From the NCBI RefSeq assembly GCF_033954835.1, contig NZ_CP121471.1, positions 1,978,501 through 2,042,500 of the forward strand: a stretch of 64,000 nt of DNA, written 5' to 3'. The notes under the pieces are model-generated. The model worked only from the letters and a program-made list of their open reading frames with translations. It was not told the DNA's origin and searched no databases. The DNA comes from Thiorhodovibrio frisius (GTDB lineage: Bacteria; Pseudomonadota; Gammaproteobacteria; Chromatiales; Chromatiaceae). A program made the position numbers and the translations under genes. This document shows positions 26,566-35,007 of this stretch, one piece after another (within the stretch, counting starts at the first letter, position 1; every line of letters begins with the position of its first letter).

Positions 26566-28191
26566 ATGAATCAGTCCCGCCCGGTGAGTACCGAGGAGTC
26601 CTTGTCACGCTTTCTCGATTCATACTTGGATGCCTACTTTACGCGGCGGGATTTCGACGCCACGGTCGCGTGGTTGAGCCCGGCGTTTTCCTGCGTCGGT
26701 TCGGGTTTGGGGGAGTTGGCTGAGGATCTCGAGGCGGGGTTCGCAAGTTATCGACGAGATCTCACCGATGCGCCGCAGTCGGTGGATTATGTCTTTCGGC
26801 ATCGCCAGATTCGGGCACTCGCGCCCAATATGGGCCTGATTTTGCTCGAAATGGATATCGAGACCGACGTCCAGGGAAAGCTCTTGGTGATGCATCATCT
26901 GCGTCTGACCATGACGGTGGCCGCGCCGATCGATGCGCTGACGGACACTGGGATGCCGGCGGATGCCTGGCGTATCGAGCAGAAGCATGTCTCGATGCCC
27001 AACAGCGAACAGGACGAGGATGAAGCTTACCCGGTCAAGGAGCTAAAAGAACGTAACGCGGTGCTTGAAAAGCTGACTGCGGAACTGACGCGCGCGGAAC
27101 AGCGTGAACGCACTCGCATTGCTGGTATTTTGCACGACAACCTGCAGCAGCTTCTGGTTGGCGCGCGCTTGGGTGTTGAGCAGGGGCAACGCCGGTTGCG
27201 GCGCTCAAGCGGGACATCCGGCGGCGAGACCGGGGCGGGCGAGGCGCTTGATCGGGTCATGGGTCTGTTGCGCGAGGCGCAGCAGGTGATGCGTGACCTG
27301 GTCGCGGACCTGTCACCACCGATTCTGCGCGAAGCAGGGTTGACTGCTGCCCTGCATTGGCTGGCGCGGGTAATGCTGGAGCGTTATCAGCAGGAGGTTG
27401 ACATCCATGTCGAAACGGATATGAGTCCGCGCCAGCCGGAAGTCAGAGATATTTTGTTCGACGGAGTGCGCGAGTGTTTGTTCAATGCGGTCAAGCACGC
27501 CCATGCCCGTCACGCCGAGGTGCGGGTGCAACAGGAGGGGGGTTGGCTGCGGGTGACCATCAGCAATTGCGGCGATGGCTTTGATGTCGATCGCGCGCTC
27601 AACGCCGGATGGGGGATGTCAGGCTATGGGCTGATTGGCATTCGCGAGCGTCTTGCCCTGCTTGGCGGGCGTTTGAGCATTGTCAGCCGTCAGGGGGAAG
27701 GAACCGAGGTGTGCCTCGCTGTGCTGGGCTGTTCTGCGACCTCGGTCGCGCCATCGCATCCGCGAGCGGGCGGCTTGCTGGCCCAGCCGGCGGCGCGGCA
27801 GGCGGTGGGTTTGGATGTGCCAAGTTTGCGGGTGCTATTGGTGGACGATCATCCCATGGTGCGCAATGGGCTTGCTGCTTTATTGAGCGATCAGCCGGAC
27901 ATTGAGGTCGTTGGCGAGGCTGCCAGCGGCGAGGAAGCGCTGATTGATGTGGCGCGCTTGCAGCCGGATCTGGTCATCATGGATGCCTCCATGCCGGGCA
28001 TGGGGGGCATCGAGGCGACACGTCGAATCAGCCAACGCTGGCCAGAGGTGCGGGTGATTGGCCTGTCGATGCACGCCGAGGCCGACCGTGCCGCCGCCAT
28101 GCAGGCGGCCGGTGCTTGCGATTATCAGTCCAAGACGGGCGATGTCGATGCGCTGCTCGCGGTCATTCGGCGCCAGTTTGATCGCGGGTGA
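26566..28191 (+). CDS. Hybrid histidine kinase: NTF2-like sensor, HisKA_3, HATPase, receiver
   Basis: Residues 1-145 resemble an NTF2/SnoaL-like cup domain. A coiled coil (about 155-185) precedes the HisKA_3 phosphoacceptor ILHDNLQQLL and a NarX/DegS-type ATPase domain (N-box ECLFNAVKHA, G-box GYGLIGIRER). The C-terminal receiver (about 425-541) has DD, phospho-acceptor Asp in VIMDASMPG and Lys in YQSKTG. There is no DNA-binding domain, so the output partner is encoded elsewhere. It lies 46 bases behind the CHASE4 gene and may be co-transcribed. Confidence 0.85.
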   Translation: MNQSRPVSTEESLSRFLDSYLDAYFTRRDFDATVAWLSPAFSCVGSGLGELAEDLEAGFASYRRDLTDAPQSVDYVFRHRQIRALAPNMGLILLEMDIETDVQGKLLVMHHLRLTMTVAAPIDALTDTGMPADAWRIEQKHVSMPNSEQDEDEAYPVKELKERNAVLEKLTAELTRAEQRERTRIAGILHDNLQQLLVGARLGVEQGQRRLRRSSGTSGGETGAGEALDRVMGLLREAQQVMRDLVADLSPPILREAGLTAALHWLARVMLERYQQEVDIHVETDMSPRQPEVRDILFDGVRECLFNAVKHAHARHAEVRVQQEGGWLRVTISNCGDGFDVDRALNAGWGMSGYGLIGIRERLALLGGRLSIVSRQGEGTEVCLAVLGCSATSVAPSHPRAGGLLAQPAARQAVGLDVPSLRVLLVDDHPMVRNGLAALLSDQPDIEVVGEAASGEEALIDVARLQPDLVIMDASMPGMGGIEATRRISQRWPEVRVIGLSMHAEADRAAAMQAAGACDYQSKTGDVDALLAVIRRQFDRG

Positions 28192-28223
28192 ATCCTGCCT
28201 GATAGCACCCGAGCGCCCTTGTT

Positions 28224-29861
28224 TCAGTCCACCTGCCGCCAATCGGCCTGGATCAGATTGCGCGCGGCGCTGCCGAAGACCAAGCCGACTTCGAATAGGC
28301 CCTGACCTGGCGTGTCGCGATACTTCTCGCTATAGCGGCGCGCGCGGATCTGCGCTAGTGCCGGGTTGGTCTCCGCGCCATCCTTATCTGCGCCTGCCTC
28401 TGATTCTGCCTTTGGCTCTGGCTCTGGCTCTGGCTTTGGCCGCGCAGCGCCCCGATCAAGCTTGATCTCCATCACATAGGTGTAGTCTGCAAGCCGCACC
28501 GTCAGATCGACCTGGCCGTGATTGGTCAGGTCTTCGGGGGTGATCTCTGCGTTCAGGCTGGCGAAAAAGGCATAGAGCACGCTGGCATAGTAGCCTTCCG
28601 AATCCGGCAGGTCGTTGCCGGTGAAGTTGCGCCAGGGGATGGCGGCGAACAGCCGCTTAATGGCCGCGATCAGCATTGGCAGATCAGCCCTGGTTAGCGC
28701 TTCGGCCAGTCCGGCTTTGTAGGTTAGACGTTCGTCGCTGATGCCGGCATAGCCGTCGATAAACTGATTGTTCAGAGCGGTGCGAACTTCCTGGTTTGGC
28801 ACTCGCAGTCGAAAGACCAGCTCGCCCCATTTCTGCTCGGTACTGGCGATCGTCAGATAGCCGCTTTGGAACAGCAGCGTGATGGGATTGATGCGCTCGG
28901 CATCGAAGGAGTCGAGAATCTCCTCGCTGACTTCGATCTGCTCAAGATTTGGCAGAAAATAGCGTTTGCGCTGGAATAGCTTGATCAGAAAGCTCGGATT
29001 GCCGGTCTCGAACCAATAATTACGGAAGCTGTGACCTTCGCTGATGAACAGCAGGATATCGTAGGGATTGTAGACTGGCTCGCCAAGAAAGCCATAGCCG
29101 TTGTACCAGGCGCGCAGCGCCTCCCAGTCTACCCCGGCCAGATGGGCCGCAAAGGTGGTCTCCAGATCGGTCTGGGTATATCCGCAGAGGGTCGCAAAAT
29201 CGGGGCTCAGGGTAATGTCCCGCAGCTGATTCACCCCCGAGAACAGACTCACTTTGCTGAATTTACTCACCCCGGTCATGAAGACGAAGCGCAGATGGGC
29301 ATCCTGCGCCTTGAGCACCGAATAGACATTTTTCAGCCCGTCGCGCAGCTCGGCCGCGCGCTCGGGGTGGTCGATGTTGTCCAGGAGTGGCTTGTCGTAC
29401 TCATCAACCAGCACCACCGCAGGCTGACCGAATTGTTCGTGGGCCTGGCGAATCAGATCGCCGAAACAACCGGGAATATCATTATTCTGCCAATCGCAGT
29501 CGATACCCAGGCGCTCGGCATTGTCCTCTATCAGTCGCCGGATGCGGCGATCCAGACCCTCGCGGCTCTCGATGACCCCGGCCGCAAAGTCCAGCACAAT
29601 CACTGGATTGCGTTGCTGCCAGTCCCAGCGCGGGTGGATATGCAGCCCGCGAAACAGCGGCTCGTTGCCCTCGAACAGCTCTTTTAAGGTATCGACGAAC
29701 AGACTCTTACCAAAGCGGCGCGGGCGGGAGAGAAAATAGGCGCTGCTACCTTGCACGAGGGCGGCTGCGTGCGCGGTTTTATCGACATAGGCACAGCCGC
29801 CCTCGCGGAGCTTGCGAAAGGTCTGAACGCTAATCGGCAGCGGCGACAAAGCATCGGGCAT
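28224..29861 (-). CDS. AAA-ATPase-like / PD-(D/E)XK nuclease-domain protein (DUF1703 type)
   Basis: A 545-residue protein. The N-terminal AAA-ATPase-like domain has FLSRPRRFGKSL as P-loop and VVLVDEYDKPLLD as Walker B. The C-terminal part has a PD-(D/E)XK-like core (QVDLTVRLADYTYVMEIKLD). This pairing is common in environmental bacteria and has no settled function; defence and mobile-element roles have been suggested. A Pro/Glu/Lys low-complexity insertion of about 25 residues, encoded by GGCTCT repeats, splits the nuclease-like domain right after the catalytic EIK. Confidence 0.85.
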   Translation of the reverse strand: MPDALSPLPISVQTFRKLREGGCAYVDKTAHAAALVQGSSAYFLSRPRRFGKSLFVDTLKELFEGNEPLFRGLHIHPRWDWQQRNPVIVLDFAAGVIESREGLDRRIRRLIEDNAERLGIDCDWQNNDIPGCFGDLIRQAHEQFGQPAVVLVDEYDKPLLDNIDHPERAAELRDGLKNVYSVLKAQDAHLRFVFMTGVSKFSKVSLFSGVNQLRDITLSPDFATLCGYTQTDLETTFAAHLAGVDWEALRAWYNGYGFLGEPVYNPYDILLFISEGHSFRNYWFETGNPSFLIKLFQRKRYFLPNLEQIEVSEEILDSFDAERINPITLLFQSGYLTIASTEQKWGELVFRLRVPNQEVRTALNNQFIDGYAGISDERLTYKAGLAEALTRADLPMLIAAIKRLFAAIPWRNFTGNDLPDSEGYYASVLYAFFASLNAEITPEDLTNHGQVDLTVRLADYTYVMEIKLDRGAARPKPEPEPEPKAESEAGADKDGAETNPALAQIRARRYSEKYRDTPGQGLFEVGLVFGSAARNLIQADWRQVD

Positions 29862-29934
29862 GGCAGAGCCTCCGGTTGGGTGGTTTTGGTCACTAGTTGA
29901 ACCCCGCCAGTTGCGCCTTCAGGTCCAATCGGCC

Positions 29935-32160
29935 TCAGGCGGTGCAGACTCGGTCTCTTCCTTGCGCTTTGGCGCGATAGAGGGCGCTGTCTGCGCGTGT
30001 AATGAGTTTGTTGATGTCTTCAGACGCGCGGTACTGGGCGACGCCGAAACTCGAGGTGATGGGTCTGCCAATCCCGAAGTCGCTTTCGGCAACGCGTTGC
30101 CGCAGTAGCTCGGCCAATTGGGTGGCGGATTCCAGATCGGTTTGCGGACAGAGCATCAGAAACTCCTCGCCGCCCCAGCGCACGACCAGATCGCAACTCC
30201 GGCTTTTGTGAACAAACAATTGCGCGAAGGCGATGAGCACGCGATCGCCAGCATCATGGCCCAGACTATCGTTGATGGTCTTGAAATGGTCGACGTCGGC
30301 AATGATCACCGACAGCGCACTCTTGTACCGCTCCGCGCGGACGATCTCTTGGGTCATGATCTCAACAAACTTGTGCCGGTTGGCGACTCCGGTCAGTTGG
30401 TCGGTGGTCGAGAGCACCTCAAGCTGCCGATTGGCCTCCTGCAGGCGGCGGTTGTAGCCGGACATGACGCGATCACGATAGAACAACAGCAAGCCGATTA
30501 CGCCAAGCGCGCCGAATATCTTGAACAGCAGCGGGCGATCAAGCTCCTTGACGGTCTCCATTGAGGTCCAGCGCGATACGGCCTGGTCGACCTCTTGCGT
30601 AGACAAGGACTCCACGGCTTTACGGTAGATCGACAGCAACAGGGGATCATCGCCGCGTACGCCGACTGTTAGCGCATAGCGCTCCTCAAGCTTGCCGGCA
30701 ATCTTGACGTCGATGAGCTGGTATTTGCGCATCGCATAGCCGATGGTCACGCTGGTGTCGATGAAACCGAATACCCGCCCCTCGCGCACAGCCTCAAGCC
30801 CGGTGCGTGGATTCTCCACCTCAATCAGTTGGATGCCAGGGTAGCGACGGCGAAAAATCTCTTCGAGTGCGTGATGGCGAATCATCGCAAAGGTTTTATC
30901 GGAAACATCCAGGATGCTATCGATAAAGGGTTGCTCTTGACGGGTGGCGACGACCAGGGGCACATCCAGAAAGGCGGGGGTAAAACTGAGAAAGGACAGG
31001 CGCTTGGGCGTTTCAACCGCCGCTGAGAGAAGATCGCAGCGATGCTCGCGGGCGGCTTGCAGCGACTCGGCCCAGGTCGCGGTCGGCAGGATCTCAAGCC
31101 GGATATTGAGCCGCTTGGCGAGCGCGTCATGGATGTCTGCAATGATCCCCCGGTAGTGGCCGTCATCGTCTAACTGCTCGTAGGGCATCCATTGCGGGTC
31201 GACGCACAGCCGCAGATGGTCCCTGTTGAGGAGATAGCTTCGTTCCTCCGCGTTCAGCGCCAACAGTGGTTCGGGGTCATTACGCGTATTGAGAAACCAG
31301 CGTCTCTGGATCGACAAGCGCTCATCTTGCGCAATAGCGGCCAGGCCTTTGTTGAGAATGCTGAGCGCCTCTGGCCAGTCGTTGCGCACGGAGAACACCT
31401 GATCCATCGGTTCGCCAAGCCCCGTCGCGACCTCCAGGGAGGGTAGATCGAGACGGTTGGCGGCAAAGAGTGTCGCACCGTTGCCGAAGGTTGCATCGGC
31501 CTCGCCGCGATCAACCGCGAGGATGGTGTCTTCAATGCCGTCGCCAAGCATGAGCTTAGCTCCGGCGACACTCCGCGCCAGCTTTTCATCAGCAAGATTG
31601 CCACGCTGAATCACCAGTGTCTTGCCGGCCAGATCCTGAGTCGAACGGATGTTTGCCGGGTTGCCACCGGCGACCAGCAGCATCTTGCGCGAGGAGATAT
31701 AGGGGGTGGAGAAGTTCAGATAGTCTCTGCGCTCATCATGAACGACGCTGCTGCTGAGACCATCGATGCGTCGCTCCCGTGCTGCCTCCAGCATGTCGTT
31801 CCAGCGCCCCAGTACCAACTCGAAGTTGGCACCGGTCAGAGCATTGACGCGCTCCAAAATATCGGCATCGTAGCCAAGAATGCTGCCATCCGCCGCCGCG
31901 ATGACGTAAGGCTCCCAGCTCGCGTCGGTACCTAGCCGGATGCTTGGATGTTGGCGGAGAAAGGCTTGTTCTGCGTCCGTCAGAACAACCTTGGTGTTAG
32001 GCTCAGCAGAGTCGGCCCAGAGCAGCTGCGCGGGCAGCATGAGCGACGCGCAAAGAAGCGCGGCGACGGCTAGAAGACAGGGGGAGCGCCTGGAGTGGCG
32101 TTGCATGTGCATTGTTCGGTTTGACTCAGGAAGCGCTCTAAAGCGCCTCCTATATGGCAT
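29935..32160 (-). CDS. Tandem solute-binding domains with GGDEF (diguanylate cyclase)
   Basis: A 741-residue protein: signal sequence (about 25-50), two periplasmic SBP_bac_3-type binding domains (about 65-300 and 310-540), one membrane helix (about 551-568), a short coiled coil and a GGDEF domain with RWGGEEF and the RSCD inhibitory site. It resembles a BvgS-like sensor coupled to c-di-GMP synthesis. The ligand is probably a small organic solute but cannot be named. Starts at 32112 or 32106 would shorten the N-terminus and fit a signal peptide better. Confidence 0.9.
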   Translation of the reverse strand: MPYRRRFRALPESNRTMHMQRHSRRSPCLLAVAALLCASLMLPAQLLWADSAEPNTKVVLTDAEQAFLRQHPSIRLGTDASWEPYVIAAADGSILGYDADILERVNALTGANFELVLGRWNDMLEAARERRIDGLSSSVVHDERRDYLNFSTPYISSRKMLLVAGGNPANIRSTQDLAGKTLVIQRGNLADEKLARSVAGAKLMLGDGIEDTILAVDRGEADATFGNGATLFAANRLDLPSLEVATGLGEPMDQVFSVRNDWPEALSILNKGLAAIAQDERLSIQRRWFLNTRNDPEPLLALNAEERSYLLNRDHLRLCVDPQWMPYEQLDDDGHYRGIIADIHDALAKRLNIRLEILPTATWAESLQAAREHRCDLLSAAVETPKRLSFLSFTPAFLDVPLVVATRQEQPFIDSILDVSDKTFAMIRHHALEEIFRRRYPGIQLIEVENPRTGLEAVREGRVFGFIDTSVTIGYAMRKYQLIDVKIAGKLEERYALTVGVRGDDPLLLSIYRKAVESLSTQEVDQAVSRWTSMETVKELDRPLLFKIFGALGVIGLLLFYRDRVMSGYNRRLQEANRQLEVLSTTDQLTGVANRHKFVEIMTQEIVRAERYKSALSVIIADVDHFKTINDSLGHDAGDRVLIAFAQLFVHKSRSCDLVVRWGGEEFLMLCPQTDLESATQLAELLRQRVAESDFGIGRPITSSFGVAQYRASEDINKLITRADSALYRAKAQGRDRVCTA

Positions 32161-32381
32161 GCGTTATTGTTCACTTCAGTCGTGGCAGTGAAGCAATATC
32201 GAGTGGACGGATAATCAAGCCCGTCTTGGAAAAGTCGCCATAAACCCAAGTGCAAGCAGATTGTAGCTATCGATCATGGCTGGTTGGTGTGGAAATGTGA
32301 AAAGAAGTTTCGTGGATGTTGAAAATTGTCCTGCATCATAACCGAAGGGGCGAGAGCGGGTGTCACCGGGCCAGGATGTTA

Positions 32382-34658
32382 TCAGGCCAGGGCCGAATCG
32401 AGCTGGCTCGATGGGCCCGGGCGCCCAAACAGATAGCCTTGAAAGGCATTGCAGCCCTGCTTGAGTAGAAGGGCGTGTTGTGCGGTGGTTTCGACGCCCT
32501 CGGCAATAACCTGGAGCCCCAAACTGCGGGCCATGGCCAGGATGGCATCGACGATCGCTGCGTCGCTTGAGTCTTCGAGCAGATCGCGAACGAAGGACTG
32601 GTCGATCTTCAACTGATCGAGCGGGAGGCGCTTGAGATAGGCGAGCGATGAATAGCCGGTGCCGAAATCATCGAGCGAGAAACTGATGCCCAGGGCTTTG
32701 AGCGCTTCCATTTTATAGGCGGCCTCGGTCACGTCTTTTAGCAGCAGGGTTTCGGTGAGTTCAAGTTTGAGCAAGTTTGGGCTGATGCTGTGGCGGGCGA
32801 TGACGTCACGAATACGGGCGACGAAGTCCGGCTGCTGAAACTGATGGGCGCTGACATTTACTGCCAGCGTCAGCTTCGCGGTTTCTGGTGTCTTGGCCCA
32901 TTCGGCCAGTTGTGCGCAGGCTTGGTCCAATACCCAATCGCCCAGAGGGAGAATGAGTCCGGTCTCCTCCGCCAAGGGAATGAACACTGCCGGTGAAACC
33001 ATGCCTTCGACGCCATCCTTCCAGCGCAGCAGAGCCTCGGCGCCGATCAAGTGGCGCGTGCGGTCGATTTGTGGCTGATAAGCCAGCCATAGCCCCCCGT
33101 CTTGAAGGGCCAGGCGAAGGCGTTCCTCAAGGCGCGCGCGGCTCTCGAGTGCCTGCTGCATTTCGGGGGCGAAAAAGCTCCAGGTGTCGCGTCCGCTGGC
33201 CTTCGATTGATACATGGCCAAGTCGGCGCGCTTGAGGAGTTCGTCGAGTGAGGTCTTGTGCTTGCCAAAGAGTGTGATGCCGATGCTAAGGGTGCTGCGG
33301 CACTCGTAGTCGTCGATCACATAGGGCTCGCGCGCTTCGCGGTGAATTTTGGCGCACACCGTCTCGGCCTGGTGTGCAGCTTCGCGCGGGTCCGAATCGA
33401 GTTCGGCCAAAATGAGCACGAACTCATCACCGCCGAGGCGGGCGAGGATGTCGGACTCGCGAATCGAGGTTTTAATTCGCGCTGCGACCTGCTTTAGGAG
33501 GAGGTCGCCTACATCGTGCCCGCGCGTGTCGTTGAGCGTTTTGAAGTTGTCCAGATCGATGAAGGCCAGGGCGCCGTGGCGGCCGCTGCGGATGTACTGG
33601 ACGGTCTGATGGCTGATCCATTCCTCGAGCAGCCGGCGGTTGGGCAGGCCGGTGAGGGGATCGTAGAAGGCGAGGCGAAAGATTTGTTCTTCCGCCGATT
33701 TGCGAGCGCTGATGTCGGTCAGGGAGACGATGCTGCCGAGTATGCTGCCATCGCTGCCCAGCCAAGGGCCGATACCGATCAGCAGGGTGAGGGTTTTGTC
33801 CTGAAGCGCGAGATGGGCCTCGAACGGATGGTGATCGTGATCGCCGATGAACTCATGCAGATCGAAACGCGCGCCACTTTGAAGCTCTAGTGGCAGGGCG
33901 TCTGCGAGAAACTGCCCGAGGGGATTGACCCCGCAGAGCTGCCGCGCGAGTGCGTTGGCACGCACCACTTGGGTGGTGCGGTCGCATACCACAATGGCCT
34001 CGGCGGCCTGGTCGAGAATCGAGCGGGCCAGCCGCTCGGCGGCCAGAATTCGATCCTGGTGGGCTTTCTGTTCGGCCAGGTCGGTGGCTACCAGGCTGAA
34101 ATAGACCTGGTCATTACCCACCGGCAACACACTGACCGACAGGTGACAGGGCATTTCGCTGCCATCCGTGGCCACCAGTATGATCTCGATGCCATGGGCG
34201 GGAAGAGTGCTGTCCTGGCGCAGCAGGCTGTCGAACCAGGGGTGATCAATTGGTTTGATCCACTGCTTGAAGGCGGTGCCGGGCAGGGTTTGGTGAGGTG
34301 TTTTGAGCATCTCGCCCAAGCGGCGGTTGGCGTAGTACACCAGGCCCTCGGCGGTCAGCACCAGGGCACCCTCGCTCATGGATTCGATCAGCGCATGATA
34401 AGAGGCATCGCTGCCCTCGAGGGTGAACAGGCGTTCGCCGAGCCACTGATCGTTGGAAATTACCAGGGCATCGATGTCGCCGTTGCGAATCGCGCGCAGG
34501 GTTTCTTCGGCTTCGGCGAGGCGCGCGCGCAGATCTTGGTTTTCGGCGCTGAGCCGATCACGCATCGAGTCGTCCAGCGATGGAACGGCTTGCGATAGGC
34601 TGGCTTGCGACGGGTTGGTTTGGGATAGGATGGTTTGGGATTCCGGGCCGCAGCTCAC
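32382..34658 (-). CDS. PAS-PAS-GGDEF-EAL protein downstream of kaiCB
   Basis: A 758-residue soluble protein. A coiled coil (about 30-60) leads to two PAS domains (about 85-200 and 215-325), then GGDEF (RLGGDEF with RESD inhibitory site) and EAL (EALLRW, TETLLL, DDFGTGYSS, KIDQSF, AEGVE). It starts 19 bases after kaiB on the same strand and is likely the third gene of that operon. Catalytic motifs of both domains are intact. The N-terminus has a short repeat of SQ-rich sequence. Confidence 0.92.
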   Translation of the reverse strand: MSCGPESQTILSQTNPSQASLSQAVPSLDDSMRDRLSAENQDLRARLAEAEETLRAIRNGDIDALVISNDQWLGERLFTLEGSDASYHALIESMSEGALVLTAEGLVYYANRRLGEMLKTPHQTLPGTAFKQWIKPIDHPWFDSLLRQDSTLPAHGIEIILVATDGSEMPCHLSVSVLPVGNDQVYFSLVATDLAEQKAHQDRILAAERLARSILDQAAEAIVVCDRTTQVVRANALARQLCGVNPLGQFLADALPLELQSGARFDLHEFIGDHDHHPFEAHLALQDKTLTLLIGIGPWLGSDGSILGSIVSLTDISARKSAEEQIFRLAFYDPLTGLPNRRLLEEWISHQTVQYIRSGRHGALAFIDLDNFKTLNDTRGHDVGDLLLKQVAARIKTSIRESDILARLGGDEFVLILAELDSDPREAAHQAETVCAKIHREAREPYVIDDYECRSTLSIGITLFGKHKTSLDELLKRADLAMYQSKASGRDTWSFFAPEMQQALESRARLEERLRLALQDGGLWLAYQPQIDRTRHLIGAEALLRWKDGVEGMVSPAVFIPLAEETGLILPLGDWVLDQACAQLAEWAKTPETAKLTLAVNVSAHQFQQPDFVARIRDVIARHSISPNLLKLELTETLLLKDVTEAAYKMEALKALGISFSLDDFGTGYSSLAYLKRLPLDQLKIDQSFVRDLLEDSSDAAIVDAILAMARSLGLQVIAEGVETTAQHALLLKQGCNAFQGYLFGRPGPSSQLDSALA

Positions 34659-34677
34659 TGACGCTCTCGCAGCAGGG

Positions 34678-35007
34678 TTAAGGGTTGGCGGTAGCAGGGG
34701 TCACTGGAATGTCTAGCCCGAGCAGCACGCGGTCGCCGTCGGAGAGGTCGCCGATGACTCGGCGCATGGGCTCGGGCTGGCGACGCACCAGGGTGGGAAT
34801 GGCAAGGATTTGATCCTCGCGCGCCCGTTCGGGGTTCTCAAGCAGGTCGATCACTTCGATGCGGTAGGGCGCGGCTAGACGCTGTTCGCACAGGCGGGTG
34901 AGATTGCCATAGGCGGCCACGGATTTGGGGCTTTGTCCGGCCACATAGAGGCGTAAAAGCACGACTGCATTGGACTCGGGCGGTGACATGGCAGGCGCGG
35001 CACTCAA
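34678..35007 (-). CDS. kaiB: KaiB family protein
   Basis: A 109-residue thioredoxin-like protein with the KaiB pattern LRLYVAGQSPKS at the N-terminus and IEVIDLLENPERAREDQILAIPTLVR in the middle, followed by RRVIGDLSD. KaiB binds KaiC and antagonises its phosphorylation in Kai clocks and timers. It overlaps kaiC by four bases. No kaiA is in the window, as usual outside cyanobacteria. Confidence 0.93.
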   Translation of the reverse strand: MSAAPAMSPPESNAVVLLRLYVAGQSPKSVAAYGNLTRLCEQRLAAPYRIEVIDLLENPERAREDQILAIPTLVRRQPEPMRRVIGDLSDGDRVLLGLDIPVTPATANP

